Origin: Plantago ovata
Taxonomy: Eukaryota > Streptophyta > Magnoliopsida > Lamiales > Plantaginaceae
Direction of reading: 5' to 3'
Assembly: GCA_028274465.1 (NCBI GenBank)
Contig: CM051455.1
Location: 46,765,129-46,829,128, forward strand
DNA length: 64,000 nucleotides
Each line of letters starts with the position of its first letter. The first letter of the stretch is position 1. The notes under the pieces were generated by a model that was not told the origin of the DNA, searched no databases, and saw only the letters and a list, made by a program, of their open reading frames with translations. A program made the translations under genes and the position numbers. Shown here one piece after another: positions 10,710-20,860 of this stretch.

Positions 10710-13000
10710 TCATGCGGGATCAATTTTGCATCGGGTACTAGACTTCCCCGTCCAAGTGCTCTTCAAAGCACTAAGTCCCTGCACATCTTGACGAACATAA
10801 AGAGGACCAAAGAATCCTACAAGTTCGTTAGTATCAACATAAGCACATGAATTAACTATGGCTCGCAACGTATGTTGCTTGCCATTTACCTCGAAGCTAC
10901 ATGTACGACGGTACATGTCTATCACCATATGTACTTTGTTGATGAAGGCTCTACCCAAAAGAACCACATCCTTGAGCTTTGCGGAGGATGTAGGCATGAC
11001 GATGAATTTGTCTTGACCTCTACACCGGCGACTCTTACCACTAGATTCTCGATCACACCCAATGGCTTCTTCATAGACCCATCCGCCAATTGCACCATGC
11101 ACTTCATTGGTCTTAAGCCAGACAAACCCGACTCTTCGTACACGTTCAAAGGTATGAAATTCACACCCGCTCCCGTGTCTAGAGTTGCCACTATTCCATC
11201 ATTCTTACCCAAGCCGATTTCCACATCAAATCTCTCTTGGATAGGCACTTCCACCATATCCACCAACTCATCCTCAGACGATGAGTTTTCATTCACTTCC
11301 TCCACTATCGCATCAGATTGTGCGACCACTTTCTCTTCCACAACTACCTTAGGAGTCTCAGGCTCCTCACTCACCTTGCAAGTTTCAGTTATCTTGCAAC
11401 TTTGCACCTCGACTAGTGCATTGTCTCTCACAACCGTGATCTCCACGGGCAAATCAGTCACCACGGTTATGGCCATAGCATTCTCCGTGTTTCCGGGAAA
11501 CTTCCCTTGCTCTCTACTCGCCCCTCGATCTATAAGCTCTTGTAGATTCTTATGGAGATTGCTACTACTAGCCTCAAGCTTCTCAAAGCGTTGATTGTTA
11601 GTAGCCTCATTACGATAGTAATGCTCCATGAATTTGTTCGTCTTCATAACCAGATCATTGAGTGAAGAGACAAGAGGTGAAGGAAGCACCCCTCCACCTT
11701 GTGGTCCCGAACTAGCAACCTGAGGTGGAGGTGTAGGATTAGAAGGCGGTGCTCCTTCATACCAATTGTTCCCATAGCTGGGACGACTTCTATCTTGATT
11801 AGGCCCATAGGCATTTTGATCCGAGTTATGAAAATAACCACGGTTGCCTTGATTCTGGTACCCACCTCGGGGTCCACGGTTTTGTGGCCTCACATTGCCA
11901 TAACCTTGCCCGTAGTTCACATCTCCAACTACTTGCTCTCCCTCAGCAGCATATACTTCTTGTCGGACATCGTTCGTGATGTATTGCTCTCTAGCAAATT
12001 CAGAACGACATAAGTAGGCTGGGTGCCCATAGTTCTTGCACACACCACAAACTTCCGTAGAAGGAGAAGGAACGCTTTGCCTCAAAGCTTGCTTCATTTC
12101 ATGGGCGAACCCATCGAAGGCATTTTGCTCCACTACTACCTTGGCCTCACCTCTTTGCTCCTTTTGGAGCACACGAGCCCTCACATTCCGGTTTTGGGAA
12201 TTCCGGTACATCATGTCCAGCTTCACTTGGGCTTGAGAAGGAAGCAACTCCCCCATACTACCTCCACAAATACTATCCACTTGAGATTGAATCTCAGGAT
12301 GTAGACCATTGTAAAAGAATTGGAGAAGCTGACCTTTGTCATACCCGTTATGTGGGCATCGATGATGCAACCCCATGAAACGATCATAGGCCTCGTGGAA
12401 AGGCTCATCGTATCTCTGCTCGAAGGAGCTAATTTGGCTCTTCATAGCCATTGTCTTGGAAGCAGGGTAGTAACGCTCCATGAACTTATCAAAACATAGA
12501 TCCCATGTCGTCAAAGACCCGGCCTCCAAAGTATTGAGCCAAGCCTTTGCACGATCGCCTAGCCCCATAGAAAAGACCTTCATGCGGAGATCATCATCTG
12601 TAACACCAGCTCCTGGGCGCCCAAGATGGAGAACAAAGTTCTCGAGCTCATTCAAGTACCCTATCACGTCCTCATTAGCCATCCCATAGAATTTGGGAAG
12701 TTGTTGGAACATGTGATTCTTGATCTCCAAGTTCCTGGTGGCATCATTGAGGACAATTGCTGGTCCTCTAGCCCCAACCGTAGGCTTAGTAAGTGTACGT
12801 ATAGGTCTCTCCGCCATTTCACCTTCCAAGTAAACAGATTCAAGAATTGGCTCCAAAAGATAAGAAGAAGACTCTTCCCGAGCTCTAGATGCTACTCCTT
12901 CAAACTCGAGATTCAAATTCCTCCTTCTCCTTTGAAACAAATGATCGATCTCGTCTGCAAAAGGTTCAATAATAGGTCCACCCGTTCGGGTTCTAGGCAT
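10710..13000 (-). CDS. gag-pro: Athila-type gag and protease region, first unit
   Basis: The start chosen is the ATG at about 13000 (MPRTRTGG); the frame is also open upstream to 13108. The protein carries a plant retrotransposon gag domain with the hallmark AKAWLNTLEAGSLTTW and FYNGLHPEIQ segments. A CCHC zinc knuckle (CGVCKNYGHPAYLC) follows, then a low-complexity Gly/Asn/Pro stretch, then an aspartic-protease-like core with VATLDTGAGVNFIP. Protease-like sequence with VVLLGRAF continues to about 10710. Gag would form the particle and bind RNA, and the protease would mature it. There is no polymerase downstream, so copying would depend on enzymes from another Athila element. The gag part looks whole and the protease part is broken. 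Confidence 0.85.
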
Positions 13001-13122
13001 GCACTCACCTGAAATACAAAATAGTGAGTATCTCAAGCAAAAAGAAACAAAAACAGAAATAAGACAAAGAAGAGATGTTGGCTGAAAAAACCAAAACAAA
13101 AACACCAACCAAAGGAGTTAAG

Positions 13123-13140
13123 TCCCCAGCAACGGCGCCA
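13123..13140 (-). other. Primer-binding site, tRNA-Asp type
   Basis: The minus strand reads TGGCGCCGTTGCTGGGGA, which fits the complement of a plant tRNA-Asp 3' end with one mismatch by my recollection of that tRNA. It sits 3 nt inside the LTR end. Confidence 0.85.
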
Positions 13141-13143
13141 AAT

Positions 13144-14537
13144 TGATGATGTCGTTTTTCTCCAATTAAATTTGTTTAAAAGCCTAAGAACACTTATCAC
13201 TACACAAACTAGAGTGCAATGGCAAGTTGTCCCCGAGTGTCGTTGTCTCGGGACCTAACGTGGCTTTGTTTGAGGTTTTTGCTAGCAATTTCAGTCAACG
13301 AATTCAATTGTTTGTAGAATCGTTTTCTTTAGAACTAAGCAACGAGAAATCAGATTTATGTAAATCAAGTTTGGAAAACGGTTGGTGGTAGAAATCAAAT
13401 ACACATGCATGGGTTACGAATATGCTCACAAGTTCAGTGCGTAAAACCTTCGACCAAGTCTGCTAAGCAACTCGTCTAGGCAACTTTAAGACACACATCA
13501 TGAAAGATCACTATCAATACTTTAGAGGTGCTTGTCACCAACACCATTTATCTAGCATGCTGCAAATCTCTAACATACAATCCTATAGCTTTCATTGACC
13601 AAGAGTTTGTCACTATACTCAATTCGAATATATTTTATAGGCAACTAAGAATCATATGAAGGGATTTGCAGCAAGATTGAATCACAATCTCATGTAAGCA
13701 TAAACATAACCCATAGCATGCATATTCTACATTCTACCACCAACACAAAAGATTTAGCTACTCATATTCATCAACATAGACATCAATTCATATGAATAAT
13801 AATCAGAATACATCATATCAAACTACAAGACAAGAGAGTGATACAAGTTACCACCAAAGCTGTCACTAATCGGTGGAAAGCAAAGAAAACCTCTCCGTAG
13901 ATGATTACAAAGGATGAATCCCAATCAAAACCTTGAATCCCAAGCTAAAATACAATGTAATCTGAGTTTTCTCTGAGTTTTGGGGCTTAGGAGCTCTCCA
14001 AAACGAAGTTACAGTTCAAAAGATATTCAAAAAATGATCAAAGATCAGATCTAAGAAGAAAAATCTGAAAACGTAACCGCTGCCAAGCGGACCGCTTGGA
14101 GAAGCCAAGCAGAGCGCTTGGCAAGCGAAGCGCTTCGGGCACTCCAAGCGCTTCGCTTGGCTTCTGTACCAAAGCTCCTGGAAATTGAAGCGGAGCGCTT
14201 CACTATTCCAGGCGCTTAGCTTGGCTCCTGGGCAGATTTTTGTCTTCAAACTCAATCTTTTTGCCCTCGGGTGCCTTGGACTCATCCTTCTCGATGCTTA
14301 TTGATTCTCAAACACTTACGAACAAGCCACGGAGATTGGGGAACTTCAACGGGGCCATCTTTTCCATCAAAAAGGCTCGTTTTTAGCTCCAAAAACGCCG
14401 TTTCGTACCTAAGTGCCTGAAAATGCAGAAAACACGAAACGTGACACTATTCGACAAAACTAACCAGAAAACAAGGCTAGAAGATAGCAAAAGAAGGTAA
14501 AAAAGACAAGATGAATGCGTCAAAAATACGTTCATCA
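13144..14537 (-). repeat. 5' LTR of the pol-less Athila-type element
   Basis: On the minus strand it begins TGATGAACGT and ends GACATCATCA, followed by a 3-nt spacer and a tRNA-Asp type PBS. Length is about 1394 bp. It is nearly identical to 4781-6173 apart from scattered substitutions and two short indels. It contains a cluster of AAGCG/CGCTT palindromes at about 14085-14236. Confidence 0.9.
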
Positions 14538-14538
14538 A

Positions 14539-15288
14539 GGTTTTAGATAGATCAAAGAAATAAAGCAATAACTCAAAGTCTAATTCGCTTTACAGCCATC
14601 AGCATATTTATTAACCCTTCGCTAAGAAATCACATACTATCACCAACGATAAGTTTAGCTACTCATAGATGTCATGCAATCAACAGAAATCATAGCAAGA
14701 TTGAATGAAAACATGTTGAAAGATAAATAAATATAAATAGAAAAACTGTAAGATACAATGTTACCGAAGGTTGTCAATCTCCGAAGAATTGCGATCTTAC
14801 AAGCTCCAAAACGATACGAAAAAGTATCTCCTAAGCTAAGAATCCCCAGAACAGGCTTTGGAGAATTCCTACCTAAAACTAGTGAGAAAGGTGGGAGAAA
14901 AGGTCTGAGAAAGTATGAAAAACGGAGAAAACTAAGCAACTATATATAGTGATTCGGCAGGACACACCGAGCGAACCGCCTGGTGTGGGGCGAATCGCCC
15001 CACGTCCCGGGTGACTCGTCCGGGACCTCCAGTCGGCTGGTTACGCGTTTTCGACGCGTTTTTGGATTTCTTTTCCTTTTCGGACTCGGTTTTTGCCTTC
15101 TAGTGAGCTTTTAGCCTTCAGACTCGACCCCTAGACTTCAAATCCTATCCGGAATCTTCTAGATACTCCAAAAAGGGAAACGTGACACTATTCTAATAAA
15201 ATGCACTAAAATATAGCTAAATTAACATAGAGGATATCTAAATTGGTGAAAAAAGACTCGAATGAAAGTGTAAAATATACGTTCATCA
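14539..15288 (-). mobile_element. LTR fragment of a second Athila family
   Basis: On the minus strand it starts TGATGAACGTATATTTTACAC at 15288, the same terminus as the neighbouring family. It shares the cgtgacactattct segment and then diverges. It carries GTGGGGCGAATCGCCCCAC (14985-15003) and gtcccgg/ccgggac arms (15004-15026). The left end is cut by the tandem array, which probably inserted into it or recombined next to it. Confidence 0.7.
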
Positions 15289-16212
15289 ACCCTCAAGAAC
15301 AAGAACTAAGAGCAAGAAGAAGTCGAGTCAGAGACTTTATAAACAATGGCGCTGACCGGGAGGCAACCCGGAGTTTTTATCGCTTTATTGCATTCATACA
15401 TTGAACAATTTGTCTTTATTTATGTGAATTTGTTAGTTTAAGTGATGTTTTGTGCTTATGTTTATGTTTGAGTGAAATTTTTCGAGTGTTTTTAGTGAGG
15501 AAAATGATTTTGGGGATAAAAACTGAACTTTTTCGGAAAAATTTCGTCTCCCCACCTCTGGAGGTGGGGGGCGAATCGCCCCACACACGGGGCGAATCGC
15601 CCCCCGTTCTCAGATAATAAAGGAACGGGATTTCTCCCCAATCTCCTCATTCTCTCATCTTCTTCACCTCTCTTACTCCAAAACACCCAAAAACTCAAAA
15701 AATCTTCCATCTTACATAAAACCTTCAATTCTCCATCAAATTTTGTGTTCTTTAGCTTCAATCGAAGCCCATTACGTGCTCTTTTATTCTATCCGAACAA
15801 ATTTCATCCTAGTTCATTCATTCTTCGGATCTGAGGTGACTTCACATGAACCCTAATTTCTCAAATTTGGGATTTTTTTGATTTATGCTTCAATTGAGCT
15901 TATATGATGTATGGGTTGATTGTTTGTGTGATTAGAAACGTAATTCACTATCAATTGCATGTTCAATTTTGCTTGGTTTATTGTTTTGAGAATTTTACCT
16001 ACTAGATGCCTATATCTTAATGTGCATTGTTTCTTTTCCTTTCATTCCATGTCTATGGGAGTGCTTATTGATATGATAATGATGGATTTGATGGTAGAAC
16101 GCATGATTGATGAGTTTGAGGATTTTTGATGCTAGATTTTTTGCTACTATGGTATGATTTGAGCCTTATGATTTAAGGTTATTTGTTGTCTAGCATGAGC
16201 TTAATGTGATAT
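15289..16212 (+). mobile_element. Athila 3' internal segment, opposite orientation
   Basis: The plus strand carries ggcgctgaccgggaggcaacccgg, the motif that follows integrase in Athila elements, in the plus sense. Palindromes with TCGCCCC arms follow at 15550-15607, then a segment resembling the spacer of the pol-less family (catgaaccctaatttc, tttgggattt). It has the same family-type palindromes as 14539-15288 but runs the other way. The Tat element interrupts it at 16213. Confidence 0.6.
15550..15610. repeat. Three adjacent palindromes of the second Athila family
   Basis: A perfect 9-bp-arm palindrome CCCCACCTC-TG-GAGGTGGGG (15550-15569), followed by two GGGGCGAATCGCCCC palindromes. They match the one in the LTR fragment at 14985-15003. 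Confidence 0.9.
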
Positions 16213-16965
16213 TGTTAGGGTTGAAATATGTCCAGTCCGCATGTACGAACTGGAGCGGTCTAAGAGCGCGACAAAGCATCATAGGCCGTCCCTCAAAGGG
16301 CACAACCACACCCAAGTATGTCACTAAGGTGTGGATCGACCAACATAGGGTCCGACCATCACTGGGAGGACAACCCTCAAAATAAGCTCCTCTCAAGGAC
16401 AAAGCTGCCAGTGGGCTCGAGGAGCATCTCTCTCGGGCTCGAGGAGGCCTTACGTCAAGGTAACGCTCCTTGACAGAAACTGAGCAGGACACTACTCGCA
16501 TCAACCACGCACGAGGAAGGCACGAGGACCCCAGAGCGACCAGCCATGGTTGCTCTCTTGGGCCAAGACCCACGGACCTCCTTAATGGGCCTGGGCCGAG
16601 GAAGGCCTCAATCCTGGCCGTACACGTGGCGTGATCCTACACGACCGGAAGTTGAAAGGTCTCAACTATAAAAGGGCCTCATTTACTCTCCAACAGTAAG
16701 CATTAACTACGTCACCCGAGCACCACTCTCACTACTCTTACTAGGGAAGCCTCACAACTCCCTACTCGTAAAGTCGCCTCTCCGGTCTGATACCTTACAG
16801 ACCGGGCAAGAGACACTAACCCCCCCCCTCTAGTCTATCTCAGGTACGAGGAAGCTACAAGAAGGCTCATTTCCTATCTTAGAGGAACACTACAAGAAGA
16901 ACTAGAAAGACTTAGAATAGCGACTCATTGCGAACTTAGAAAGAAACACGAATTACCCTTCAACA
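16213..16965 (+). repeat. 5' LTR of the Tat-lineage element
   Basis: Begins TGTTAGGG and ends CTTCAACA, two nucleotides before the PBS. Length 753 bp. It contains a probable core promoter with ctataaaag at about 16667. A possible target-site copy (gatat) precedes it, unconfirmed because the other end is missing. Confidence 0.88.
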
Positions 16966-16967
16966 TT

Positions 16968-16985
16968 TGGCGCCGTCTGTGGGAA
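16968..16985 (+). other. Primer-binding site of the Tat-lineage element
   Basis: TGGCGCCGTCTGTGGGAA, the conserved PBS sequence seen in many Tat-lineage elements; its first nine bases match the tRNA-Asp 3' end. Confidence 0.85.
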
Positions 16986-17052
16986 CCGACACAAAAGGTC
17001 ATTCCTTGCCCTACTGGTCGAGCCACTTTCCTCCTCGTGACACTTCACGAAT

Positions 17053-18975
17053 ATGCCTCCCAGAAGAAGCAACCGTCTTGCTAATGCACCACCCGCAAAT
17101 CCTCCTCGACCTAGAGGCCGTCCCTCTAATAACGATCGCGGAGGAGGAACGGAGGGTGTTCCTAGGGAGCCAAGAAATAACAATGTTGCAAGGAACCGGG
17201 ATTACACGGAGGGGGCATTTACTAATGTCACTCACTCCCAAAATGAGACATCCGGGGAAAACAACCCGCAAGGAGTCCCGGTAGGAAACGCCTATGGAGC
17301 TCTGAGAGTCGCAAACAACGCCGAGTCTAGGGGGCAGCCTCATCCGGTAGCAATCAACCAACCTCACGTGGCAGTGAATCCTCCTCAACCGGCCGCATTG
17401 ACCTTCACCCTTCCTGATGGACGTGTCGTCCGACCATCAGATTTCGGGATGGGCGAAGCTCAATACGGTCTATTCCTTCTTACTTTACAAGGATATGTCG
17501 GAGGTAATGAGGCTATTAGAGTTAATACCGAGATACAAGCTCCAGTAGAACCACAAGCACCGGTGCAAGAGCAACCTCGAACCACATTGGTCGCTCCTCG
17601 CCAATCTCAGGGAAGAGCACCTGTTGCCCAAGATGAAGCACATTCGAGAGCCAACACCAGGCCGATCCAATCTCGACTTGGACCATCAAGAATCCAATCG
17701 AGGTTAGGACCACAAGGTGCCCCGGATGATTTGAGAGACCTGATTGATAGAAGAATAAGGGCATCATTGCAAAATGTAGCGCAACAAGAAAATAGGGCTC
17801 AAGTGGTCGCAACACCACCCGCTCTCCCAAATCAAGTTACTCCCAACCAGGTAACTCCTCAAAACCAACAAGAGGCAGTGGAAGAGAATCAAGCGTTGAG
17901 AACAGTAGCTGAGGTAACCCCTCTGGTCGATCCGATCACGGGGAGGAGGCTCACTCTGGAGGAACTCAACGCGAGGAAATCCGCACTCGATGCTCAGATA
18001 GAGACTCTTCGTGGAACTGTCCAAGAGAGAGAGCAAGACCAAGATTCGAGCCCTTTGTGCGATGAGATCAGGAACCACCAAGCCAAGATTGAAAGAGGCT
18101 TTCCCACCTTCGAAAGCTATGATGGAACAAGTTGTCCAAAGGACTACTTGGTAAGATTTGGCACCAAAATGGATGCTTATGGTCATGACTCAAGGACTAA
18201 AGCACTCCTCTTCCCGGCTAACCTTTCCGGGGAAGCAATGAAATGGTGGTCGCGCCTCCCTCACCGATCTATCAAATCATATAGAGATCTCTGTAAGGAG
18301 TTTTCTAAGCGTTTCGAGAAAGTGATGAACGCCAAGAGACGGGTGAGGTACTTGGCCGAAATTGTCCAGAGAAACAACGAAGACTTGAGGGACTTCATCA
18401 ACCGCTTTCATGAAGCAGCCCTCCAAGTCGAGGATCACTCGATCAATGAGAGGAAGGAATACTTGTATGGTAACACTACCAACATCAGATTCCAAGATGT
18501 ACTCTCAGCATCGTGTGTGGAGAATGAAGCACAACTTGCCAAAGTTTGCAAGGACTTCCTCGAAGCCGAGGAATTCCGAAGAACGGTAACAGTAAGAACC
18601 AATCTTCCCAAGGAAAAAGGGAAAGAAAAAGAAAAAGAGAAAGAGTACCCTCCTCGCCCACAAAATCCCGGGAAGCAGAGGAAAGAGCAAAAGTTTGGGT
18701 TGATCAAGGAGGGCAACTCAAGAAATGATTTCAGAGACAGGAGGTCTCCTCCCAGAAGGTCGCCTCCAAGACGATATAGCAACTACACAGACTTGAATAG
18801 GCCAAGATCCGACATCTTGAACTATATAGTCTCGAGGAAGCTAGACGTCTCGTGGCCACCCCCGATTAAGGAAAACCAAGGAACAAGAACTCGGAAAAAT
18901 TTTGCAAGTTTCACAAGGGGAAAGGGCACACCTCAGATGAGTGTGTCGAGCTCAAGAACGAGATTGAGAGAATGA
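17053..18975 (+). CDS. gag: Tat-type gag
   Basis: A 640-residue ORF. The basic, Pro/Asn-rich N-terminus (MPPRRSNRLANAPP) and a Gln-rich middle are followed at about residues 350-500 by a retrotransposon gag core: SYDGTSCPKDYLVRFG, EAMKWWSRLPHRSIKSYRDL and a DLRDFINRFHEAAL segment. A Lys/Glu-rich stretch follows. It would form the capsid and bind RNA. The start is the first ATG after the PBS, 67 nt downstream. A related gag is found at 28600-30368 and 55660-57427 (different family) and at 62860-64000 (same family). Confidence 0.88.
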   Translation: MPPRRSNRLANAPPANPPRPRGRPSNNDRGGGTEGVPREPRNNNVARNRDYTEGAFTNVTHSQNETSGENNPQGVPVGNAYGALRVANNAESRGQPHPVAINQPHVAVNPPQPAALTFTLPDGRVVRPSDFGMGEAQYGLFLLTLQGYVGGNEAIRVNTEIQAPVEPQAPVQEQPRTTLVAPRQSQGRAPVAQDEAHSRANTRPIQSRLGPSRIQSRLGPQGAPDDLRDLIDRRIRASLQNVAQQENRAQVVATPPALPNQVTPNQVTPQNQQEAVEENQALRTVAEVTPLVDPITGRRLTLEELNARKSALDAQIETLRGTVQEREQDQDSSPLCDEIRNHQAKIERGFPTFESYDGTSCPKDYLVRFGTKMDAYGHDSRTKALLFPANLSGEAMKWWSRLPHRSIKSYRDLCKEFSKRFEKVMNAKRRVRYLAEIVQRNNEDLRDFINRFHEAALQVEDHSINERKEYLYGNTTNIRFQDVLSASCVENEAQLAKVCKDFLEAEEFRRTVTVRTNLPKEKGKEKEKEKEYPPRPQNPGKQRKEQKFGLIKEGNSRNDFRDRRSPPRRSPPRRYSNYTDLNRPRSDILNYIVSRKLDVSWPPPIKENQGTRTRKNFASFTRGKGTPQMSVSSSRTRLRE

Positions 18976-20051
18976 TACGCGGTGGTCAATTGGTTAACTA
19001 CATCCGGAAGGAGGAACCCCTGGCACTGTTGCCTCCACCTCCTCAAACAGGGAGCGAGCACCCCTACCAAGGAAACCCTCAGGACGACGACATTCATAAT
19101 TACAACAATTATGAGAACCGCCCCGTAAATGGAAGCATCCGCACTCTCACAATTGCGGGAGGACCCGCCGGCGGCGACACTCGTAATCAAAGGGAGATTA
19201 CGGCGGACAACCTTAGGGTTCGAGATGTGAAGTATGCTCAAGCCGCGAGACCGGGAACCAACGTTATCTCTTTCGATGATAGCGAGATACCTCTGAAACA
19301 TGCTGGAGGAGGCAACATCTATGATCCTTGCGTCCCACTTGTAGTGTCCTTGGATGTTCAATCCTACAAGTTGGGTAGGATCCTCGTCGATACTGGATGC
19401 TCGGCAAACTTGATCTTCACCGGAACCTTGAAAAGGATGCACATGAACCCAAGGGAAGGTCTCAGAGAAGTGAGAAGCGCATTGGTAGGATTCGGAGGAC
19501 AACCTGTCATGCCGCTCGGAATGATCAACCTCACAGTGTCGATGGGTAGCGCTCCTAGAAGGGTAACTCAACAAGTTCCTTTCGTGGTGGTCGACATGCC
19601 ATTTGATTATTTCGCAGTCCTAGGCCGACCTGCTCTCTCTCAATTCCGAGCCGTAGTGTCCACGGTCCACAACAAGCTGAAATTCCCTACTCCTTTGGGA
19701 ATCGGACAAGAAGTAGGAGACATACGAGAAGCATGGGAATGCTACACTCTGTCGGCCAAGTTCACTTCAAGGGTTGCCATTGGAGAACCCAACCCCGGAC
19801 AATCGTCCGAGGAGACTCCCCTTGTTCACAATGCGCCTTATCGTTTCTACACGGTTCGGCGAGTGAAGAAAAAATCAAAAAAGCCAAGTCCGTCACTTAG
19901 GCGAAGAAAAGCAAGCATGAAGCAAGACAAAGATACTCTAGTAGGAGCTGTTAAGGAGCTCGAGGAGTATCAAGTGATTCCACCAGTCCCACCCTCTTCC
20001 AAAAGAAGAAATTCTTTGAGGAAAACAAAATCGAAGCAAGAGAAGCCCTAG
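18972..20051 (+). CDS. pro: Tat-type protease region
   Basis: Carries an aspartic protease core with ILVDTGCSANLIF, a GGQPVMPLG segment and a FAVLGRPAL flap-side motif, typical of Tat-lineage proteases that mature gag-pol. It overlaps the end of the gag frame by a few bases; some elements of this group link gag and pro by recoding, but here I cannot tell recoding from decay. The C-terminal third is Lys/Arg-rich linker. Confidence 0.82.
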   Translation: MIRGGQLVNYIRKEEPLALLPPPPQTGSEHPYQGNPQDDDIHNYNNYENRPVNGSIRTLTIAGGPAGGDTRNQREITADNLRVRDVKYAQAARPGTNVISFDDSEIPLKHAGGGNIYDPCVPLVVSLDVQSYKLGRILVDTGCSANLIFTGTLKRMHMNPREGLREVRSALVGFGGQPVMPLGMINLTVSMGSAPRRVTQQVPFVVVDMPFDYFAVLGRPALSQFRAVVSTVHNKLKFPTPLGIGQEVGDIREAWECYTLSAKFTSRVAIGEPNPGQSSEETPLVHNAPYRFYTVRRVKKKSKKPSPSLRRRKASMKQDKDTLVGAVKELEEYQVIPPVPPSSKRRNSLRKTKSKQEKP

Positions 20052-20089
20052 AAGAAATCCAAATTGTCGAAGGAAGTGCCGACAAGGTC

Positions 20090-20860
20090 ACAAAAATTGG
20101 CACAGAGATGGCCACTGAAGTCAGGATGAAGCTCATCCAATGTTTGAAAGATAACAATGATGTCTTCGCGTGGAGCACCGAGGACCTGAAGGGGATCGAC
20201 CCACGTGTGGCCGTTCACCGTCTGAACGTAGATCCATCAATCACCCACATCAGGGAAAAGCGAAGAGACTTCAGTGCAGAAGATAATGCCATCATAGAAG
20301 CGGAAGTACAAAGGCTTCTTAAAGCTGGCCACATCAAAGAAGTGAGATACTCAGACTGGGTATGCAACGTGGTCCTCGTGGAGAAGGGTCCGGGAAAATG
20401 GCGAATGTGCAACAATTTCACAAGGCTCAACAAGTTTTGCCCGAAGGATCCATACCCTCTCCCCAGGATCGACCAGCTTGTTGACTCCACCGCCGGATGC
20501 GCCCTCCTGAGTTTCATGGACGCATACCAGGGCTTCTACCAGGTCAAAATGGCCAAAGATGACGTGCCTAAAACCGCCTTCTTCGCTAACGGCAATGTGT
20601 ATTGCTTCAACGTGATGCCATTTGGCCTTAAGAACGCCGGAGCGACCTACCAAAGGCTGGTTAACAAGATGTTCAAGGATGAGCTTGGTAAAACCATGGA
20701 AGTATATGTCGATGACATGCTCGTCAAGAGCAAGACCGAGGAGCGACATATAGGTTACCTGGCAAAGTGTTTCTCAATCTTGAGAAAGTATGGCATGAAG
20801 CTCAACCCGGCGAAGTGTACCTTCGGGGTCAAAGGGGGAAGTTCCTCGGTTACATGGTGA
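20090..20860 (+). pseudogene. Tat-type reverse transcriptase region
   Basis: Palm and finger motifs in order: a VVLVEKGPGKWRMCNNFTRLN-type segment, FMDAYQGFYQ (catalytic Asp), FGLKNAGATYQRLVN and EVYVDDMLVKS with the YVDD box. This enzyme copies RNA to DNA. Part of the broken pol; frames are not continuous with the neighbours. Confidence 0.88.

Larger units (their letters stand above)
801..14537 (-). mobile_element. Tandem LTR-internal-LTR-internal array of a pol-less Athila-lineage element
   Basis: Read on the minus strand the order is LTR (13144-14537), PBS, gag-pro, spacer, second ORF, spacer, polypurine tract, LTR (4781-6173), PBS, gag-pro, spacer and second ORF, which runs into the gap at 800. 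The second unit repeats the first at an offset of about 8363 bp, and the middle LTR serves both units. No RT, RNase H or integrase coding is present. The post-integrase hairpin motif typical of Athila (cgggaggcaacccg) follows the protease directly. The two LTRs differ at roughly 1% of sites by eye, so the array is young, on the order of a few hundred thousand years at commonly used plant rates. Gag and the second ORF look largely whole; about one frame break per unit lies in the protease part, shared by both units. Confidence 0.9.
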
